The notes beneath the pieces are model-generated. The model had not been told where the DNA came from and did not search any database. It saw nothing but the letters and a program-made list of their open reading frames with translations. From Streptomyces sp. L-9-10 (lineage in GTDB: Bacteria > Actinomycetota > Actinomycetes > Streptomycetales > Streptomycetaceae), in assembly GCF_004151105.1 (NCBI RefSeq), contig NZ_PHRF01000005.1, positions 124,001 through 188,000 on the forward strand: DNA of 64,000 bases, in the 5' to 3' direction. Below are positions 60,301 to 64,000 of this stretch, piece after piece (position 1 is the stretch's first letter; the number at the start of each line of letters is the position of its first letter). The translations under genes and the position numbers were made by a program.

Positions 60301-60379
60301 GTTCACGCGTCTCGACCTGCCCGAGGCGGCCGCGCCGCTGCGCGGCCCGGACCACGAGTTGACCAGGGCCCCCGGGTGA
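57341..60379 (+). CDS. Large SARP regulator (AfsR-like: SARP, NB-ARC, TPR)
   Basis: 1012 residues from the ATG at 57341; an in-frame ATG at 57152 adds 63 residues that do not resemble the family. The order is the OmpR-like winged helix (about 1-95), bacterial transcriptional-activation BTAD domain (about 100-250) and a linker with FIGRED. An NB-ARC ATPase has Walker A GMGGVGKTS (about 330-338) and LIVLDNVRDAW as Walker B, followed by about nine TPR-like helical repeats (about 690-1000). Large SARPs of this type activate antibiotic or other pathway genes by binding heptameric direct repeats. It stands immediately upstream of the peptide/M16 operon, its most likely target. A hairpin (60442-60481) ends it. 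Confidence 0.93.
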   Translation: MARLRFSLLGPLRILRDGVPLAVGYPQQQAMLAALLLRPGRVAGAADLSDALWGTAPPAKAVSTLRTYAWRWRRILTAGQPDLDVLVTSGDGYRLHVPEQSIDAFRVTELTARADRAGAQGRPEQARELLWQALELWEGEPLAGMPGPFAERQRQRFCELRLTLLEERLAYELALGHAARCVPELTELTTEHPLRERPYGLLMTALYQAGRSADALGVFRGARQLLVDELGVEPGPALEELHQRILERDPALAPPASEVLSLVGGAEADGESERAKDRPEPPPSPRPLPIPAHLPPQEPDFIGREDLVDALDRCLREPERSTPAVAVLVGMGGVGKTSLALHVAHRVRGAFPDGQLYADLHGGDAEPSRPEVVLANFLSAMGIAADALPDDIEARTALFRSMVDGRRMLIVLDNVRDAWQLRSLLPAAKGCAVVVTSRNRMVGLPVTLQLNVDVFHSSEAARLLRRAIGEARVAAEPEAALGLVEACGFLPLAVRIVAARLASRPMWSIAGLRERLAVEWRRLDELRAGELAVEAVFELSYRQLTAEQAAGFRRLAAVDCGEIGVAAAAAMLATDAAHAEDTLESLVDACLLESRVLGRYRYHDLLRAFARGKSRDERTDEAAAIQDRLLDFLLSTACEAFRHAVPADPVASAFAPPGVPGLTFADLGAARRWALIEAEDARALVAQIASATARTSDEGGAVTDAARYEDEVRRLRRAVDLLIALSPFDVGNRYAELVSTADALVHAAVRLGDRRAEGRARFLRCTIALAAARFADAETEARSALTACREVGDTVVLQQVLNDLGLIAQYMSRYPEAVACFTESIALARELGHRTAETATMVNAALAQVRAGNPTEAVVVCREVLDSGAYAQDSSGQAYAMYVRGLALQALGEHGEAVSWFEACLELCASAGLHSRSVHARYRLAESLRALGDLEQALPHAEQALAQCEDIAFERDRGHALAILGHVLADLGRTVEAHALWERAHTLFTRLDLPEAAAPLRGPDHELTRAPG

Positions 60380-60441
60380 CCGGGGGTTCCGGATGACCAC
60401 CCCGTGGGCCGGGTCGCGGGGAAGCACCGGGTGACCGGGGT

Positions 60442-60481
60442 CCGTATCGCCGGGGGCCGGGTTCGGCTCGCGGCGATACGG
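60442..60481. terminator. Hairpin between SARP and the small membrane peptide
   Basis: 11-bp stem CCGTATCGCCG / CGGCGATACGG with an 18-base GC-rich loop, between convergent genes. Confidence 0.75.
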
Positions 60482-60501
60482 CATGGTCCGTCCGCGCCGT
60501 T

Positions 60502-60705
60502 CTACCGCGTGTCCGCCGGCGGATCCCAGTCGGAGCCTGTGCTGTTCCACTCCACGGAGCCGTGGCCGTGCTGCGATGTCGCGTCCGTCGAATCCTCCGC
60601 CGTCGAAAGCGCTGTCGCGGACATGCCCGTCAGCGCGCAGAGGAGGACGATTCCGGCCGCCAGTTCCTTTACCCGATTGTGCTTCAGCCTGCTTCGGCGG
60701 GACAT
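60502..60705 (-). CDS. 67-residue single-pass membrane or secreted peptide
   Basis: 67 residues from the ATG at 60705, with a purine-rich AAGGGGGAA site upstream. A basic N-terminus and one hydrophobic segment (about 13-30, ELAAGIVLLCALTGMSATAL) are followed by a polar Ser/Thr/Asp/His tail ending DWDPPADTR. It may be exported, with cleavage near ATALS, or remain anchored. It begins inside the end of the upstream LuxR-type gene (22-bp overlap), so the two are co-translated. I do not recognise a family; an export partner, immunity or signalling peptide for the adjacent operon is conceivable. Confidence 0.6.
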   Translation of the reverse strand: MSRRSRLKHNRVKELAAGIVLLCALTGMSATALSTAEDSTDATSQHGHGSVEWNSTGSDWDPPADTR

Positions 60706-61031
60706 CGAATTCCCCCTTCAATTCGTGCGAACGTATTGCGGTTACGGTCGTCGGAGCGTACAGGTGCGGTGTCGGACCACACGTGGGTGCCGAGGGCGGC
60801 GCCCAGTTGGAATCGGTTGTCGACACCGAGCCGGTTCATCAGGGCGCGCAGCATATTGGTCACGGTACGGGGGCTGACCCCGAGCCGATGCGCGGCACTG
60901 ACATCCGTGTGGCCTGCCAACAGGAGCGAAACGAGTTTGAGTTGGCGCTCATCGAGGGCAATGCGGAGTGGCGGGGCCGGTCGGGGCACCGTATGCGGTA
61001 ACCGGCCCGATCGATCGTTCATTGCTGTCAC
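60684..61031 (-). CDS. Stand-alone LuxR-type HTH regulator
   Basis: 115 residues from the GTG at 61031, with GGGGAGA upstream; an ATG at 61022 is close behind. There is a single recognisable domain, a GerE/LuxR HTH (about 27-82: ERQLKLVSLLLAGHTDVSAA, then RLGVSPRTVTNMLRALMNRL), with no receiver or autoinducer domain. Such HTH-only proteins act as small activators in late-growth or natural-product pathways. It is divergent from the 20-codon peptide gene, with about 290 bp between, so it may regulate that operon together with the SARP. Confidence 0.75.
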   Translation of the reverse strand: MTAMNDRSGRLPHTVPRPAPPLRIALDERQLKLVSLLLAGHTDVSAAHRLGVSPRTVTNMLRALMNRLGVDNRFQLGAALGTHVWSDTAPVRSDDRNRNTFARIEGGIRCPAEAG

Positions 61032-61251
61032 ATCATCTCTCCCCGGTGCAACTGCTGGCCCGACAACAGTCTCAGAACCCGATCTACGGATGATCACTGC
61101 GCGAGCGCGCCTCGATCTATGCCTCATGGACGCGCCGCGCGCCAAAGACAGTCAGCGCGGGAAGAGAAGAGCCTTCCCAGGGCCCGTATTTCCGTAATCA
61201 GCATCCTTCGCGATGCCGCTCAATTCGATGTGCGGGAAACAGAAATCGGTC

Positions 61252-61281
61252 TTGCTCCCGCTGTCGGGCGGTGCCTAACGT
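61252..61281 (+). promoter_or_regulatory. Candidate promoter of the peptide/M16 operon
   Basis: TTGCTC and TAACGT hexamers with 18-bp spacing, giving a predicted leader of about 30 nt before the peptide ATG at 61318. No clear SARP direct repeat was found at 11-bp spacing; the upstream 100 bp deserves a proper motif search. Confidence 0.45.
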
Positions 61282-61305
61282 GATGATCGTTCGTTCCGTT
61301 CGATC

Positions 61306-61312
61306 AAGGAGG
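61306..61312 (+). promoter_or_regulatory. Near-perfect Shine-Dalgarno before the 20-codon peptide
   Basis: AAGGAGG five bases before the ATG at 61318, one of the strongest ribosome sites in the window. It is the main reason to accept so short a gene as translated. Confidence 0.85.
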
Positions 61313-61317
61313 AAATC

Positions 61318-61380
61318 ATGGCGAAGCACGCTGCGCTCCTGCGCCCCCGTCTCGACAAGGTCAAGCCGCAGGGCCGCTGA
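61318..61380 (+). CDS. 20-residue peptide, candidate RiPP precursor or regulatory leader peptide
   Basis: The sequence is MAKHAALLRP followed by RLDKVKPQGR, then TGA. It is basic (three Arg, three Lys, one His), without Cys, Ser, Thr, Tyr or Trp, and without a hydrophobic signal. It has its own strong ribosome site and a promoter about 40 bp upstream. A perfect UUCG-capped hairpin follows 16 bp after the stop, and an M16 peptidase gene begins 84 bp after the stop. That arrangement favours a peptide made in excess over its downstream enzymes, as in ribosomal peptide pathways. The alternative is an attenuator-type leader ORF; the RPR segment recalls the +x+ stalling motif of macrolide-inducible leaders. 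No described precursor family is recognised. Confidence 0.6.
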   Translation: MAKHAALLRPRLDKVKPQGR

Positions 61381-61381
61381 A

Positions 61382-61432
61382 AAGCGGAGCATTGATGTAT
61401 GCCGCCACCTTCGGGTGGCGGCATACCCGCTT
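61382..61432 (+). terminator. UUCG-capped hairpin between peptide and M16 genes (leaky terminator/attenuator)
   Basis: Perfect 13-bp stem GTATGCCGCCACC / GGTGGCGGCATAC (61397-61409, 61414-61426) closed by a TTCG tetraloop. Outer arms AAGCGG (61382-61387) and CCGCTT (61427-61432) can extend it. It would set the peptide transcript apart from the enzyme genes by partial termination or by protecting the 3' end. Confidence 0.85.
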
Positions 61433-61464
61433 GACGAAAGCGAATTACCGAATGGAGGGCTGCT

Positions 61465-62682
61465 GTGCATCAGTTCACCACGGTGGACGGCCCCGTACCC
61501 GTCGTCGGCATGATCGACGAGCGGCTGAGTACGACCACCATCTGCCTCGCGTCCAAGTACGGTTCGCGACTCGACCCCGAGGGGCAGTGCGGGCTCGCCC
61601 ATGTGCTGGAGCACGTACTGATGTCGGCGCCCGTCGGGGCCGTCCCGTCGCTGAGCGAGTACGTCGAGCGGCTCGGCGGGCACGCCAACGCGGAGACCGG
61701 CCTCGACCGCATGCTCTTCTACGCGCAGATAGCCCCGGACGACGCCGATGAGATCGCCGGGCTGCTCTACCAGGCGGTCCTGCGACCGCGGTGGAGCGAC
61801 GACGTCCTCGAACAGGAGAAGAGGGCCGTCTTCCAGGAACTGGCCGCCGCCGCGGCCGACCACAGCGACGTCGCGCAGGACGCGTTCTTCGCGCACTCCT
61901 TCCCGGGGCATCCGATGGGACGCCCGGTCGCGGGCACGAAGGCCGACATCGAACGGTGTGGCACGACGTCGGTCGCCGCCGCCCACGCGGAGCGGCTGCT
62001 GACCGCTCCGCTGTCGTTGATCGTGGTGGGCCCCAGGCTGCCGAAGACCGTCGATCCCGTGGTGGCCGGCATCGAGCCGCGAATCCTCGCGGCCATCGGT
62101 ACGGCTCCGGCGACCATGCCGCCCTCGCCGCCGCCGCTGCCGCCGCAACCGGTGCGCTGGTCGACGGAGTTCACGTGGCTGTGCGCGGGCGCGCGCTCGG
62201 TGCCGGAACACGATCCGCGCAGACCCCACTTCAACGTCCTCGCCCAGCTGCTCGGTTCGAGCCCGTCGTCGCTTCTGTACCGCCGGCTGCGCGGCGAGGC
62301 GGGACTCGCCTACACCTTCTACGCGTGGAACCGCGGTTACGCCGACACCGGCGTGTGGCGCGTCCTGGCCGGTGTGGAGCCGGGCAACGGAGACGCGGCA
62401 CTGGACGTGATCCGCACCGCGCTCGACGAGGTCGCGACGAAGGGCCCCGCACCGGAGGATCTGGCCTCCGCCCGGCGCCAGGCACGGATGCGCGTCCTCA
62501 CCTCCATGGACACCCCGCTGGACTGCGCCCGCTTCCTCGCCCTGCGCGGCGGCGGACTCGGTTCCTGGTCGCCCGCCGACGAGGTCGCGTACATCGACGC
62601 GGTGACCGCGGACGATCTGCGCCGTGCCGCCGCCCACGTCCGGGACGGCCTGCGGGCCGTGGCCAGTCCGGCGGCGCCGTGA
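61465..62682 (+). CDS. M16 family zinc metallopeptidase
   Basis: 405 residues from the GTG at 61465, with GGAGGG six bases upstream. The inverted zinc motif HVLEH (His46, Glu49, His50) and the third ligand Glu125 in EKRAVFQE are intact. The second half has the RGEAGLAYTFYAW segment that carries the Arg/Tyr pair in active M16 proteins, so a single chain forms one full clamshell half of the pitrilysin/PqqF/MPP type. It has no signal peptide and is cytoplasmic. M16 enzymes enclose and cut short peptides, and several work in ribosomal peptide pathways, so the adjacent 20-residue peptide is its natural candidate substrate. It overlaps the next gene by four bases (GTGA). Confidence 0.88.
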   Translation: MHQFTTVDGPVPVVGMIDERLSTTTICLASKYGSRLDPEGQCGLAHVLEHVLMSAPVGAVPSLSEYVERLGGHANAETGLDRMLFYAQIAPDDADEIAGLLYQAVLRPRWSDDVLEQEKRAVFQELAAAAADHSDVAQDAFFAHSFPGHPMGRPVAGTKADIERCGTTSVAAAHAERLLTAPLSLIVVGPRLPKTVDPVVAGIEPRILAAIGTAPATMPPSPPPLPPQPVRWSTEFTWLCAGARSVPEHDPRRPHFNVLAQLLGSSPSSLLYRRLRGEAGLAYTFYAWNRGYADTGVWRVLAGVEPGNGDAALDVIRTALDEVATKGPAPEDLASARRQARMRVLTSMDTPLDCARFLALRGGGLGSWSPADEVAYIDAVTADDLRRAAAHVRDGLRAVASPAAP

Positions 62683-63470
62683 ACACGACGGACGACTACC
62701 TGGAGCGGGCCCGGCTGGCCGGTCTGGTGGACGAGGTCCGCGGGCACCGGTACGTGGCCGGCGCGTACGACGACCCGTTCACCGCGCGCCCGCAGGTCCT
62801 GGTCGAGTACTGCGACCCGGGGCTGCCCGAGGACGCCGAGGCGCTCGGTGAGCTCTGCGACCGCGTACGGAAGCGCCACACGGACGCCGAGGCGGTTCTG
62901 CTGCGCGCGTCGGGCGGTGTGCCGCTGCCGGAGCCATGGCGGCCCCGCCTCACCTATATCCGGCACGACCGCTCCGCGAACGCCACCCCGCCGCGCCCCG
63001 GTCCGGCCGGTACGGCGGTGGGCGTGCGTCCCGCCACGCCCGGCGACGACGCGCGCGTCCACGCCTGGCTGGTGCAGGCGTACCGCAACGCCTACCCGGG
63101 GCAGCAGGTCGACGCACAACACGCCGGCATCAAGGTCGTGCTGGCGAATCCGGGACGGCGCTCGTTCATCGCCCATGTCGCGGGCGTACCCATCGGGCAC
63201 GGAACGGTCCTGACCGACGAGCGGGACGAGGTCACCGGGGAGGCGTTCGCCGAGCTGGTGGACATCCTCGTCGATGACGCGGAGTACCGGCGGGAGGCGA
63301 CCTCGGCACTGGTCGCCGCCGCCGCGCGGGCCACCGTCGGACGCCGTCTGTGCGGCCACGTGGTCCACCCCCACGAGCCGGAGCCGGCCCGGCACGCGGA
63401 CATGGTGCTCCAGACGCTGCTGCGCTCCGACTGGTCGATCGACCACGCCTTCTGGGAGCGCACGTGGTGA
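62679..63470 (+). CDS. GNAT-domain protein with N-terminal extension
   Basis: 263 residues from the GTG at 62679, translationally coupled to the M16 gene. The first about 105 residues form a separate small domain (RARLAGLVDEVRGHRYVAGA) that I do not recognise. The C-terminal part (about 112-263) has the strand-helix order of a GNAT acetyltransferase: VGVRPATPGDDARVHAWLVQ, then FIAHVAGVPIGHGTVLTDE, and VDILVDDAEYRREATSALVA in place of the usual acetyl-CoA loop. The canonical Q/RxxGxG/A is degenerate (RREATSA), so acyl-CoA binding is uncertain. It could acylate the peptide N-terminus or a lysine; that is inference. Confidence 0.7.
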   Translation: MNTTDDYLERARLAGLVDEVRGHRYVAGAYDDPFTARPQVLVEYCDPGLPEDAEALGELCDRVRKRHTDAEAVLLRASGGVPLPEPWRPRLTYIRHDRSANATPPRPGPAGTAVGVRPATPGDDARVHAWLVQAYRNAYPGQQVDAQHAGIKVVLANPGRRSFIAHVAGVPIGHGTVLTDERDEVTGEAFAELVDILVDDAEYRREATSALVAAAARATVGRRLCGHVVHPHEPEPARHADMVLQTLLRSDWSIDHAFWERTW

Positions 63471-63487
63471 CCCACGAAGGGATACAC

Positions 63488-64000
63488 ATGCCCGACTCGC
63501 CCGCCGGGTCGCCTCTCGCCGCGCCGCCCGCGCCCACGCTGGATCTCTTCTTCGCCGCCTTGGGCGTGGACCCGCAGGAACCTCTGCGGGACCTCGTCCG
63601 CGGCGCCCGCTCGCTGCGCGGCCACCTGGCGCCCCTGATCCTGTCCGTCGCGGCCCATCAGGGGGCGGCCCTCGGCAGCGGCTCCCGCGACGAAGTGCGC
63701 CGCATGCGGGTCCGGGTCGACGACTACCGCGAACTCGCGGCGCTCCTGTCGGCCGATGTGCCCGGGGTCCGCGTCCTCAAGGGCCCGTCGCTGGCGGATC
63801 ACTACCCGAGCGAGGTGCTGCGCCCCAGCGGTGACCTGGACGCGTACGTACCGGACGAGGCGGCGCTGTGGCAGGCCGTGGCGACGGTGCTCCGCGCCCG
63901 GCCGGTGAGCGATGTCGATGTGACGGTGCTGGGCAGCGGGGCGCGCGTGCACTGGGTGGTGGTGCTGCGCTGGCCCGCGCAGGACCCGGTCCTCGATCCC
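63488..64000 (+). CDS. Nucleotidyltransferase-fold protein, 3' end beyond window
   Basis: At least 171 codons from the ATG at 63488 (GAAGGG upstream). A GTG at 63467 would give the same 4-bp GTGA coupling as the preceding junction and is also possible. The visible part includes VRVLKGPSLADHYPSEVLRP followed by SGDLDAYVPDE, the pattern of the uncharacterised nucleotidyltransferase-5 family (KG...Y.....R..GDLDL). The catalytic-type Asp pair is present as DLD. Members occur beside ribosomal peptide biosynthesis genes. The reaction here is unknown; the C-terminal half is not in the window. Confidence 0.65.
   Translation, partial: MPDSPAGSPLAAPPAPTLDLFFAALGVDPQEPLRDLVRGARSLRGHLAPLILSVAAHQGAALGSGSRDEVRRMRVRVDDYRELAALLSADVPGVRVLKGPSLADHYPSEVLRPSGDLDAYVPDEAALWQAVATVLRARPVSDVDVTVLGSGARVHWVVVLRWPAQDPVLDP

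Noticed and set aside
1..64000. tRNA, rRNA, origin or attachment sites
   Set aside because: No cloverleaf, rRNA motif, DnaA-box cluster or integrase with flanking direct repeats was found on reading both strands.

Overview
The window is chromosomal DNA from a high-GC actinomycete, almost certainly a Streptomyces. The base composition, GTG and TTG starts, AGGAGG ribosome sites, Tat and lipoprotein exports, MarR/TetR/LysR/SARP regulators and five TTA (bldA-type) codons all fit. I see no rRNA, tRNA, CRISPR array, phage or intact insertion sequence. Everything here is read from the sequence; no database search was run.

Layout. 0-6 kb: YafY-type regulator (cut by the window edge), a NIPSNAP-like protein, a LysR/EamA exporter divergent pair, an alpha/beta hydrolase, a heptanucleotide tandem repeat, and a secreted papain-like protease with a membrane-anchored partner. 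6-17.5 kb: mostly small regulators and their divergent targets (AraC with a TTA codon, SDR/MarR with twin palindromic operators, methyltransferase/TetR with CTAGAGT boxes), plus a glycosyltransferase and decayed ORFs. 17.7-26.4 kb: secreted beta-propeller, an 834-residue LANTG surface protein, a beta-helix lipoprotein, a DyP-type peroxidase and a cation/proton antiporter. 26.6-30.7 kb: a compact organic-acid module (MaoC hydratase, LysR, family III CoA-transferase, MatC-type permease).

30.8-49.7 kb is a coherent carbohydrate locus that I read as type II arabinogalactan utilisation. Secreted, lectin-bearing GH43 (exo-beta-1,3-galactanase-like), GH30 (endo-beta-1,6-galactanase-like) and GH35 (beta-galactosidase) enzymes would debranch the polymer. 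An arabinose/ribose-type ABC importer and a CUT1 importer without its own ATPase would take up products. A cytoplasmic GH35 would finish the oligosaccharides, and two LacI-family repressors would control the set through a shared TGTTTACGTAAACA-like operator.

50.2-57 kb is a cell-envelope group: a penicillin-binding protein lacking the catalytic lysine of SxxK, a polysaccharide-deacetylase-like protein, an amidase-domain protein with a TTG start, and a secreted metallophosphoesterase.

57.3-64 kb holds the most unusual content. A 1012-residue SARP regulator and a LuxR-HTH/67-aa membrane peptide pair flank an operon that begins with a 20-codon peptide gene under a near-perfect Shine-Dalgarno. 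A perfect UUCG-capped hairpin follows, then an M16 zinc peptidase, a GNAT-domain protein and a nucleotidyltransferase-like protein that runs off the window. This looks like a candidate RiPP or other peptide-processing system that I cannot match to a described class.
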